From Polyodon spathula (lineage: Eukaryota; Chordata; Actinopteri; Acipenseriformes; Polyodontidae): 64,000 nt of DNA. The notes under the pieces are model-generated. The model searched no databases, was not told where the DNA came from, and saw only the letters and a list, made by a program, of their open reading frames with translations. Both the position numbers and the translations under genes were made by a program. Where the stretch lies: the NCBI RefSeq assembly GCF_017654505.1, contig NC_054539.1:71057256-71121255 (forward strand), in the 5' to 3' direction. Positions 33,443 to 42,510 of this stretch are shown piece by piece. Position 1 is the first letter of the stretch. Each line of letters starts with the position of its first letter.

Positions 33443-33699
33443 ACCATAAGGGTACCCGACACGAACAATATGGGCTTGCTTTTTATCCCCAAGAAACACG
33501 TGTAGTAATCAATTATGTTAGTGCTTTATTTTTATTTATTTATTTACTTTCACATGATAAGGCATGCCACACCTTTGTTTGCCCTCTACTACAGTATATG
33601 TGGCACAAGACATTTACATTGAAATCGTTTAGAAACTAATGTGCGAAATCATCATGCAGTTTACATGTAAATAATTAGACCAATTGTAATCATGTTATC

Positions 33700-34293
33700 A
33701 AATTCCGACAATATCGCGTATCTTATGATAACATTTACCACAGTGAAATCAAAATTCCATGATTTAAACTAACCGTTCGTTGCGCATATTTGTATATCGC
33801 CACGAAGCGATGCATATTCCTGACCGTGATTTCAGGGTTTTTAAGTTTAAAGAAACTGAATTTGTTTTTTCTGATTGTGCTACTTCTGTTCGAGGCACTA
33901 TATAGCCTACACTGCAGGTAAGCAATTGCAAATAATGGTTCGACCTTTTCTTTAACCCGATTTTGGATTCTTCGGGAAAAAAAAAAAAAAAATGTTCTTA
34001 AATTATCTTTATATTTGACAGAACTCGTCAATTAAGACATGGAATTGATTACATATGTTTATTAATATTCAGAATTGTACTTGCATACCTGTATACTTGC
34101 ATACAAAACTAACTAAATACACGAATGCCTAGTGACAATTCCGATACATAGATCTTAGTTTAGCATACCTACCAGCCGGGACCATCCAGTTTTGAAAAAT
34201 GGAAAACGACAAAGCTACACATCAATTTAACAAGAAAACTTTGTGAACTGAAAGATCGAATAAAACAATCGAATACAACAATAACTCAATACG

Positions 34294-34344
<51 letters not shown>

Positions 34345-35480
34345 ATGTGGCTGGAATACTTATAAGAAGCTATGTATGGAAAGTACATGCCAGTATATGC
34401 GAGTATTATATTACTCGGCACCTGTCATCGGTATAATCTAGAGCAGTGACATAAAAGAATCAACACATCGGCCTGTATGTTCATTTCCATACACAGAATA
34501 CAGTCTACACAAAATGTACATGTGCTGCCATATTCCATAAAAATAGAAAATAAAACATCATTCCAACACATTTACTAAAAAACCGAAAGGAGGACAACTT
34601 AAATTACAGTAATGTGTAATATCACCAGTACGATATTTCCAAATGTTAAATGAGCATTTGCTTGTTTAACGTTTCTACGTAGTAATTTAACAAAGTCTGA
34701 ATCTGTGGTACCTTTTTATTTTCTGGCCATCCCTCTATAAATTGCCCCGACTCGCCGCTGCTGCCTCGGTTTAAATATCCAGTCCCATTCTACACTGTTG
34801 TCATAAGAACATAGTCTGGATAACAACGCTGGATCAACACACAACGCAAATCACAAAAGGGTGCATAGATGTTTTTATTAAAACTAATAATTCATATTTA
34901 AAACAAAATGTTAAGCATAGACGAGCCTTTTAATATCTTTTATAAAGGTATAATTGCTTTCAAATATATCAAAGAGTGCACGGTCTCATTTGCAGTTATT
35001 CTAATTGAATATAATATATAGCTCTAAATAGGAGGTTCCCTTTACAATTTCCGACGTGGTACGTTCCACTTTTCATTGTTGAAGAATGCCCCGTGCAACC
35101 GAACATGAAACGTGAGAAAACATTAACACACAGAAATGTTTGTCATACAACGCTGGTCCAATCAAAAGAGAAGTAATGCAGGACAAAGTTTATTGTTAAC
35201 ATCATCACCTGCCGCTATATATGCCGTATAACCTGGCAGTACCGGTCCAGGTTTAGCAGGTGTGTATTTCGACAAATTGTCAAAATAAGTCAACTATTAT
35301 CAATTATATTCATGCTCCCTTTACATTAATATATACATTACAGCAACACCATGTGAAGAACATGATATAAATGATGTAAAGTTTGTAGTATTAGAACAGC
35401 AAAAATTAGACAATGCGACATATGGAAGAATAAAAGAAAATAAATGGATAAACAGACTGAACGCGATTATACCAGCGGAA
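33700..35480. promoter_or_regulatory. CpG-retaining patch, candidate regulatory region / WASF1 5' end
   Basis: CpG dinucleotides, which are scarce in the desert to the left, are frequent here: CCACGAAGCGATG (about 33801), GACTCGCCGCTGCTGCCTCG (34750-34769), TTTCCGACGTGGTACGTTCC (35049-35068) and GCCGCTATATATGCCGTATA. Base composition stays AT-rich. In fish, unmethylated regulatory DNA can look like this. On the minus strand a TATTTAAA at about 34770-34777 stands just upstream of the GC-rich part, as a promoter might. WASF1 lacks any other assigned 5' end in the window. No exon is proven. Confidence 0.3.
34294..34342. repeat. (GT)n microsatellite
   Basis: About 24 GT units, ending TATAATG. 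Confidence 0.95.
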
Positions 35481-35859
35481 CTCAACAGAACATAATGAAC
35501 TAATTATCTCCAATAAATATATAACATTTACATAAATAAACAAAATGCATTCAGAGGTTGTGCATGCAGATGCGCTGGGGAGGCCAAATCAAGGCTGATC
35601 ATCAGTGCCAGGATTGCATGATACTATAAATATAAGTTTATATAAACTAATGTTAATTAGAATTAATACAGATTTAAAGATAGAAGTAAAAATGATGTCA
35701 CTATATAGAACACTGTTACATCATGTAAGAATAAATCATGGATTTGAATATAAACAATAACAAGTTGTTGTCATGCCGTCAAAAACCTATAAATACCTCC
35801 AACATTTTAATCCAAACACACACTCCCTTGAGAAAGATATACAACATATATAAACTCTC

Positions 35860-36140
35860 TTTATTTTTATATAGCACCTTTCATAGTGGACCACTATCAC
35901 AAAGCACTTTACAGAGGTAGGCTGTGAACTGTATGTTATATGCAGAGTCATTTACAATAGAATATTGATTTAACATCTTATCTGCAGGATGGAGCACAAG
36001 CAGGTTAAGTGACTTGCTCAGGGTCACCCACTGAGTCAGTGGTGGGATTTGAACCAGGGACTGTCAGTGACAGAGATGGTATTTGAACCTATGACCTTCT
36101 ACTTACAAGTCCCTAGACATTAACCAGTGGACCACACTGC
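35860..36140 (-). mobile_element. MIR-like (CORE-type) tRNA-derived SINE
   Basis: The plus strand shows GCACCTTTCATAG, AAGCACTTTACAGAGGTAGG, then TTAAGTGACTTGCTCAGGGT and GGGATTTGAACCAGGGAC. The last is the complement of a pol III B box (GGTTCAAATCC), so the SINE points to the minus strand. Close relatives lie at 55919-55992 and 56535-56790 in CDC40 intron 11. Confidence 0.75.
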
Positions 36141-36162
36141 CTATACATATAGAGGTGGCGCA

Positions 36163-36389
36163 TGTAGTGGGTTCCAGAGGGAAGAAGGAGACGCTGCAAA
36201 GGTATTTGGTGCTTGAAAGTGCCGTTTATTGCTGTTAGAAAAATGGAAATTAATTGGTGCTTATAAGTGCCGTTGATTGTCTGTTTTAGTACAAAATGGA
36301 TTGATTTAGTTACTTTCTCTCTCTCTGTCACTCTGCACACACAATACAGCGCGTAAGCTGCAGTTTAAATAGAGTCGGGTCTGGTCACA
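36163..36389 (-). repeat. 3' LTR of the gypsy element
   Basis: Read on the minus strand it starts TGTGACCAGACCCGACTC and ends CCCACTACA (TG...CA). It carries TATTTAAACTGCAG as a TATA-like box and CAATAAAC as polyadenylation signal. A purine tract GGGGAGGAGGGCAGA immediately precedes it (36390-36404). The partner LTR is missing from the window. Confidence 0.75.
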
Positions 36390-36391
36390 TC

Positions 36392-37016
36392 TGCCCTCCT
36401 CCCCTGAAGACCCACACTTTTTCTCTGGAATGGAAGGCTCTCCCTTTCTCCTGCATGTCATGCCGGGTGCCAAACTGGTGTGCGGTGTCTAGCCAGTCTT
36501 GAAGCTGGCGGGCATACTCAGGATCGGGGGGGGGTAGGTCCTCTACATCTCTGCGGCTGCAGCTCCAGTAATAACTCAGCTGCAGTCCCGGCATGTTTTT
36601 TGTAACCCAAAGTGTCCCTTGCCAGGGGTGCCGTGTACGGCAGGCAAGACTTGGGTCTGGACAGGGCGGCGAATCACCAGCTGCCATCCTTCTTCACGGG
36701 TGGCAGGTTCCAGACCCCCTCTTTGATGGCAATCCCCGGCCACTGGGACCACAGCACTTTGGTTATTGAAGAACAGCCGGAGATGTCTTCCCAACGGGGT
36801 CGAGTGCCTTGTGCGAACCAGGAAAACGGGTTGCGGGTCTGGGTCCCGCCAGTTGTGCACGCCGTTTGGAGGGAGAGACAGTGGAAAGCTCCTTTCAGAC
36901 AGGCAGGGGAATGAGGCACTCACCACAGTTATCCTCTTCCTGGTCCCATTGTTCTCTGTCCAGGCAGTAGTAGCAGCATTCAGGTGCGCAGGGGCGGTGA
37001 GACAGGGCATCCGCAT
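36392..37016 (-). pseudogene. Gypsy integrase remnants
   Basis: Fragments in two frames. One contains RRPVQTQVLPAVHGTPGKGH followed by FGLQKT, the start of the HHCC zinc-binding domain. Then SRRDVEDL follows and the frame jumps to PEYARQLQDWLDTAHQF and GRAFHSREKVWVFR, the C-terminal part of integrase. The catalytic core with its D,D,E residues is deleted between these blocks. Confidence 0.75.
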
Positions 37017-37077
37017 TGGTGTGCTGCATAACCGCTCTGTGCTTGATGGTGTAATTGAACTCTTGCATCTCTTCTAG

Positions 37078-37512
37078 CTAGCTTGCCAGCTGTCCTTCAG
37101 GCTCCTTGAAGTTCACTAGCCAACGAAGCGAAGCGTTGTCGTTCCGCAAGGTGAAGTGAAGGCCGGTGAGGTAGGCTTGGAACTGGCGGAGGGCGGCGAC
37201 GACAGCTAGAAGTTCCCTACGGGTCACGCAATACCTGCGCTCTGGCTTGCTAAAAGGCACGGCTGTAGTAAACGATGACCCACTCTCCTCCTGGTAATAG
37301 CTGAGAGAAGACAGCACCCAGGCCCTAGTCGCGGTTTCTGTGTCGAGGATAAAGGGGACGTCCAATTCAGCGGGGACTAGGTCTGGGGAGCTGATGAGGG
37401 CTTCTCTGAGCGTAGCAAAGGCAGCGTCACATTCAGGGCTCCAGGCGAAATCTTGGTGTTTGTGCAGCAAATGGTGTAGGGGAGCAGCTAGGGTGGCAAA
37501 CCGGGGGAACAA
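37078..37512 (-). pseudogene. Gypsy RNase H region
   Basis: One open frame with the linker PLHHLLHKHQDFAWSPECD, EALISSPDLV, FILDTETATRAWVLSSLSY, then RRYCVTRRELLAVV and HFTLRNDNASLRWLVNF. This is the RNase H-like pattern (DTxx, REL, DxxSLRWL), with N in place of D in the usual HTDHASL-type motif. It follows the reverse transcriptase frame after a shift. Confidence 0.82.
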
Positions 37513-38476
37513 AGCAGTGGTAGTAGGAGGCCGAACCCAGGAACCCCCCTAGTTGTCTTACGTATGGGGGGGTTGGCCAGCACTGTACAGCCTCTACCTT
37601 CTTAGGGTATGTCTGGATCCTGTCTTTCCCCACACAGTGACCCAAGAAATTGACCTTGCGCTGCATCAGATGATACTTACCTGGGTGAAGCTTAAGACCG
37701 GCGTCTTGTAGGCGTTGAAGTACAGTGCACATGAGGGCCTCTTCAAAGGTGGTGGCGTGGACCAGCAGGTCTTCCAGATACACTAAGCACTGCTGGGGGG
37801 GAGATGCCTGACAACACCCTCTCCATTAAATGCTCAAAAGTGGCAGGTGCATTGCAGAGGCCAAAGGGAAGCATCTTAAATTGCCAGAGCCCACATCCGG
37901 TGGAGAAGGCGGTCTTGGGGCGGGCAACAGGGTCGAGCTCTTCCTGCCAGTATCTGCTTCTCAGGTCCAGGGAGCTGAACTAGGTAGAGCCGGCAACCAG
38001 GTCTAAGGACTCATCAATATGGGGCAGTGGATAAGAGTCCTCTTTTGTGATGTCGTTGAGGCGACGGTAGTCGGCGCAAAATCTCCATTCTCCATCTTTT
38101 TTTTTTTTAACCAGCAAGACAGGGGATACCCAAGGACTGTTGGGGGTTCGATCACTTCAGCGGCCAGCATCTCATTCTGTATTCGATCAGCAACTTCCTG
38201 ACGGGCTAAGACGAGGCGACGTGGGGGCTGACAAATGGGTCTGGTGTTCCCTGTATTTATCGAATGTTGCACCAAGTGGGTATGCCTGGTCTGTTCTGGC
38301 TGGGAGGAAAAGATATCCGGAAACTCGGGTAACAGCTGTTGTAGCTGGTCATGTTGAACATCGTCTAGCCCTTCACAGCTCCGTTCCAGGACGCTCTCCA
38401 TGGCGGACTGGTTCTTGGGGACAGGCTGCGTCATCGGGGTCATGGGTGGGCAAGGCGGTGGGTTGTCGCTGTCCAT
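37433..38476 (-). pseudogene. Gypsy reverse transcriptase region, broken
   Basis: The N-terminal part 38476-38003 includes FPDIFSSQPEQTRHTHLVQH, RRLVLARQEVADRIQNEM and VIEPP. The palm motif after frameshifts is MYLEDLLVHATTFEEAL at about 37783, followed by LKLHPGKYHLMQRKVNFLGH and the RNase H linker. The catalytic YxDD box reads YLED, so the first aspartate is replaced by glutamate. The stretch between (about 37790-38000) is out of frame. Confidence 0.82.
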
Positions 38477-38802
38477 AGGTGCGGTGGCAGACGAAGTGGT
38501 GACAGGAACTTGGAGGGAGGTTCACCTGTCAGCGAGCTGTGCTTCCCCATGTGGCCGTGTTGTAGGTCTAACTGTGAGACTACGCATTGGAGGAAGCCCA
38601 GACCAAGGATGCAGGGGTCTTGGACAGAGGCTGTCCTCATGGTGATAGTGGCAGCCAGCGTGCTCAGTCTCTAGGTGGCCTCTTTCTTCTATCAGGGCAA
38701 GTGGACTAGTCACAGTCCGAAGCTGGACTGGGATGTCGGTAACCCAGCATCTCCAATTTGTGCAGGCTCGGTGGATGATATCAGGGCGAAGAACAGTGAT
38801 AA

Positions 38803-40400
38803 GAACATAAGAACATAAGAACATAAGAAAGTTTACAAACGAGAGGAGGCCATTCAGCCCATCTTGCTCGTTTGGTTGTTAGTAGCTTATTGATCCCAAA
38901 ATCTCATCAAACAGCTTCTTGAAAGATCCCAGGGTGTCAGCTTCAACAACATTACTGGGGAGTTGATTCCAGACCCTCACAATTCTCTGTGTAAAAAAGT
39001 GTCTCCTATTTTCTGTTCTGAATGCCCCTTTGTCTAATCTCCATTTGTGACCCCTGGTCCTTGTTTCTTTTTTCAGGCTGAAAAAGTCCCTTGGGTCGAC
39101 ACTGTCAATACCTTTTAGAATTTTGAATGCTTGAATTAGGTCGCCATGTAGTCTTCTTTGTTCAAGACTGAACAGATTCAATTCTTTTAGCCTGTCTGCA
39201 TATGACATGCCTTTTAAGCCCGGAATAATTCTGGTCGCTCTTCTTTGCACTCTTTCTAGAGCAGCAATATCTTTTTTATAGCGAGGTGACCAGAACTGCA
39301 CACAATATTCAAGATGAGGTCTTACTAGTGCATTGTACAGTTTTAACATTACTTCCCTTGATTTAAATTCAACACTTTTCACAATGTATCCGAGCATCTT
39401 GTTAGCCTTTTTTATAGCTTCCGCACATTGTCTAGATGAAGACATTTCTGAGTCAACAAAAACTCCTAGGTCTTTTTCATAGATTCCTTCTCCAATTTCA
39501 ATATCTCCCATATGATATTTATAATGTACATTTTTATTTCCTGTGTGCAGTACCTTACACTTTTCTCTATTAAATGTCATTTGCCATGTGTCTGCCCAGT
39601 TCTGAATCTTGTCTAGATCATTTTGAATGACCTTTGCTGCTGCTACAGTGTTTGCCACTCCTCCTACTTTTGTGTCGTCTGCAAATTTAACAAGTTTGCT
39701 TACTATACCAGAATCTAAATCATTAATGTAGATTAGGAATAGCAGAGGACCTAATACTGATCCCTGTGGTACACCACTGGTTACCACACTCCATTCTGAG
39801 GTTTTTCCTCTAATCAGTACTTTCTGTTTTCTACATGTTAACCACTCCCTAATCCATGTACATGCGTTTCCTTGAATCCCAACTGCGTTCAGTTTGAGAA
39901 TTAATCTTTTGTGCGGGACTTTGTCAAAAGCTTTCTGGAAATCTAAATAAACCATGTCATATGCTTTGCAATTATCCATTATCAATGTTGCATCCTCAAA
40001 AAAATCAAGCAGGTTAGTTAGACACGATCTCCCTTTCCTAAAACCATGTTGACTGTCTCCCAGGACCCTGTTACCATATAGGTAATTTTCCATTTTGGAT
40101 CTTATTATAGTTTCCATAAGTTTGCATATAATAGAAGTCAGGCTTACTGGTCTGTAGTTACCTGGTTCAGTTTTGTTTCCCTTTTTGTGGATCGGTATTA
40201 CGTTTGCAATTTTCCTGTCTGTCGGTACCACCCCTGTGTCAAGAGACTGCTGCATGATCTTGGTTAGCGGTTTATAAATTACTTCTTTCATTTCTTTGAG
40301 TACTACTGAGAGGATCTCATCCGGCCCAGGGGATTTGTTTATTTTAAGAGCTCCTAGTCCCTTTAGCACTTCTGCCTCAGTTATGCTAAAGGAGCTGTCT
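38803..40400 (-). mobile_element. CR1-type LINE, 5'-truncated, long open RT frame
   Basis: The minus-strand frame from 40369 (open upstream to about 40400) to 38879 gives 496 residues without interruption. Reverse transcriptase motifs: INKSPGPDEI, IPIHKKGNKTEPGNYRPVSL, GFRKGRSCLTNLL, YLDFQKAFDKVPH, GVPQGSVLGPLLFLIYINDL and FADDTK (catalytic DD). It ends LDEILGSISY and then a tail of GAACATAA octamers at 38803-38830. The endonuclease ORF is missing through 5' truncation at the tRNA-like repeat (40401). The uncorrupted frame and near identity to the copy at 4308 point to recent activity of the family. Confidence 0.93.
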
Positions 40401-40610
40401 CTTTTGTACAGCGGTATCGGCGCTATGCTTCAGTGCGAGAGGTCCCGGGTTCGCGCCCGCCCTCCGCCTGGGTGTGGATTGTCTTGCCCTGTGTGATACG
40501 CATGCCTGCGTTAACTTATTTTGCTATTATATATTAATGGTGAACTAAAATAAAAAATTGAAGTTTTACATTGAAATATATGGTTATCAATTTATGTAGC
40601 ATAATGTATT

Positions 40611-40787
40611 GTAGCAAAACTCAGTTAATGCTGACAGGCAGAGGGCGGGCGCAAACCTTGGACCTTTTGCACAAAGCATTGCACCGATACCGCTATACGA
40701 AAGCACCTGCTCTATTGCAAGCTTATGTCTTTGTGTGTGATTACTTCACCTACCAGCCCTGCTGCTGCCTTCCACCGCGCACACTAC
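40611..40787 (-). mobile_element. tRNA-like SINE copy A
   Basis: It runs from GTAGCAAAACTCAG to GCGCACACTAC. The minus strand contains TAGCGGTATCGGTGCAATGC as A-box-like and GGTTTGCGCCC as a degenerate B box. Overlaps the inverted repeat. Confidence 0.65.
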
Positions 40788-41026
40788 TTTATTTTCATGG
40801 TCTTTAATGATATTTAAAAAGATCGAGATGGGCTAAAATAGATTATTTTTTATAATTGTGCTTTCGTATAGTGGTATCGGCGCTATGCTTTGTGCAAGAG
40901 GTCCAAGGTTTGCGCCTGCCCTCTGCCTGTCTGCATTAACCGAGTTTTGCTACAATACATTATGCTACATAAATTGATAACCATATATTTCAATGTAAAA
41001 CTTCAATTTTTTATTTTAGTTCACCA

Positions 41027-41027
<1 letters not shown>

Positions 41028-41082
<55 letters not shown>
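41028..41082. repeat. poly(A)/(TA)n tract in inverted-repeat arm
   Basis: About 18 A residues and then TA units. It is absent from the opposite arm, where only TATTATATATTAATGG is present. Confidence 0.9.
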
Positions 41083-41085
<3 letters not shown>

Positions 41086-41307
41086 GCAAAATAGGTTAAC
41101 GCAGGCATGCGTATCACACAGGGCAAGGCAATCCACACCCAGGCGGAGGGCGGGCGCGAACCCGGGACCTCTCGTATTGAAGCATAGCGCCAATACCGCT
41201 GTACAAAAGATGCAGCTCCTTTGCCAGGAGCGTATATCAGGCTTATGTCTCTGTTTGTGATTACGCCATCTACCAGCCCTGCTGCTGCCTACCCCCGTGC
41301 ACACTAC
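41083..41307 (-). mobile_element. tRNA-like SINE copy B
   Basis: Same family as copies A and C: GTAGCAAAATAGGTTAACGC at the left and GTGCACACTAC at the right. The minus strand has CAGCGGTATTGGCGCTATGC and GGTTCGCGCCC (A- and B-box-like). Confidence 0.7.
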
Positions 41308-41407
41308 ACTCTCCCCTGCCAGCCTCAAGTCCGCCCCGGACTTGCTTACCAGGCTACAGTCCGACGACTGCGTGCTGGGGTACCTGCATCCCACCTCTTA
41401 CACCAAT

Positions 41408-41609
41408 GTAGCAAAGTAGGTTAACGCAGGCAGGCGCATCACACAGGGCGAGGGCGGGTGCGAACCCAGGACCTCTTGCACTGAAGCATAGCGCCGATAC
41501 TGCTATACAAAAGAGCCTGCTCCTTTGCAAGGAGCATATAGCAGGCTTATGTCTCTGTTTGTGATTACGTCACCTACCAGCCCTGCTGCTGCCTACCCCC
41601 ATGCACGCT

Positions 41610-41611
<2 letters not shown>
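41408..41611 (-). mobile_element. tRNA-like SINE copy C
   Basis: GTAGCAAAGTAGGTTAACGC at the left and ATGCACGCTAC at the right. On the minus strand TATAGCAGTATCGGCGCTAT and GGTTCGCACCC form pol III A- and B-box-like motifs at tRNA spacing. It lies 326 bases before the CDC40 start codon. Confidence 0.7.

Positions 41612-41673
<62 letters not shown>
41612..41673. repeat. (TA)n microsatellite upstream of CDC40
   Basis: About 60 bases of TA between SINE copy C and the presumed CDC40 promoter. Confidence 0.95.
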
Positions 41674-41675
<2 letters not shown>

Positions 41676-41937
41676 TTAAGTTGCTCATGAAGCCAATGAG
41701 TTTTGAGGAGCTATAACGTCCTTTAAGATATATAAAAAATATGGTAAATGCTTTCATATTTTACTCGTACATATAAAGTGATATGTGTCAAATAAAAATA
41801 TTGCTGGAATAAAATAATAAATTACTTCGTTTTTTATATAATATTTTTAATTTTTCGTTATTTTTACTTGTTGCTCTGTTTGTATTTTATTGACCCCGCT
41901 AGGACCTGTCTGACCGGATGTTTACAACACATCCAAG
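41674..41937 (+). promoter_or_regulatory. CDC40 upstream region / presumed core promoter
   Basis: The 264 bases between the TA microsatellite and the CDC40 ATG hold any 5' UTR and core promoter. They are strongly AT-rich up to about 41890, then CpG dinucleotides appear (CCCGCTAGG, ACCGGATG) and continue into exon 1. In mammals this would be a bidirectional promoter with WASF1. No WASF1 exon could be recognised on the minus strand here. The start site is not determined. Confidence 0.4.
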
Positions 41938-42120
41938 ATGTCGGCTGCGATCGCTTCTCTTGAAGTTTACGGCAGCGATTCTGGCTCTGATTCTGACGGC
42001 GAGTCCAGAACCAGCACCGACAATGCAAGCCAGGACGCTACAGCACACCTTCGTCCTTTGGGTTCGGAGAAAACGCTGTCGTTGCAGGTCCTCAACTCCG
42101 CTCCGGAGGTGGCTGTGAAG
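41938..42120 (+). CDS. CDC40: CDC40 exon 1 (residues 1-61)
   Basis: The start ATG follows an in-context CATCCAAG. The frame gives [16 protein letters not shown] and an acidic serine-rich stretch, ending NSAPEVAVK at the GTACAG donor. The exon is CpG-rich relative to the surrounding DNA, as expected of a promoter-proximal first exon. Confidence 0.95.
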
Positions 42121-42450
42121 GTACAGATAGCGCGGCGTGGGTGTTTAGTTGTAGGAAATTAGTAGTACTGTACTTTAAAACTCGACCTAGGCCTCAGTTG
42201 AATGTGAATTACTTTTATCTTTCTGCTTCACTGTTACACACAGAATGTAGTTTATATTAGGACATTGTTGTGCTCTGCTCTTTGGTAGATGCTTGGTGTT
42301 TGTGGTACTGTGCACATGGTGTGGACTGTGGAGTAAACTAATCGTAATACGGTTGCAGTTTAAGAAGCCAGAGGATTTTTAGAAGTTTTAATTGACAACG
42401 TTATGGTAGTGCAGCTAGAACTTGTAAGGAAAGCTCTGGTTTATCGTGTT

Positions 42451-42510
<60 letters not shown>

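Larger units (their letters stand above)
19895..33690. other. Gene desert between element cluster and CpG-rich patch
   Basis: About 13.8 kb of AT-rich, CpG-poor sequence with no recognisable coding exon. All open frames are short. It holds TA microsatellites (listed separately), an imperfect 42-44 bp tandem repeat at 25207-25340 and several A/T homopolymers. A stretch at about 24380-24730, ending TTGGGGAGAAAATCAGGGG, may be a dispersed fish repeat (low confidence). WASF1 5' non-coding exons could be present but cannot be told from sequence alone. Confidence 0.5.
36163..38801 (-). mobile_element. Ty3/gypsy-type LTR retrotransposon, 5' truncated and decayed
   Basis: On the minus strand the order is protease-like region, reverse transcriptase, RNase H, integrase pieces, purine tract, 3' LTR. 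This order (integrase last) is gypsy-type. The gag region and 5' LTR are absent: the sequence stops at the 3' tail of a CR1 LINE (38803). Frameshifts and a deletion in the integrase core make it inactive. Confidence 0.88.
40401..41219. repeat. Large inverted repeat (arms about 304 and 361 bp, spacer 154 bp)
   Basis: 40401-40704 is the reverse complement of 40859-41219 with scattered mismatches. The right arm is longer because a poly(A)/(TA)n tract of about 50 bases (41028-41081) expanded in it. Both arms carry tRNA-like modules at each end. Such a structure could form a long hairpin or cruciform. Confidence 0.9.

Noticed and set aside
36612..36914. Plus-strand frames over 36612-38645
   Set aside because: They are shadows of the gypsy pol frames on the minus strand, which carry the recognisable motifs.
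40404..40470. tRNA gene
   Set aside because: A/B-box-like motifs are present but a proper acceptor stem and anticodon arm are not, and several diverged copies with common flanks show this to be a SINE-like repeat.
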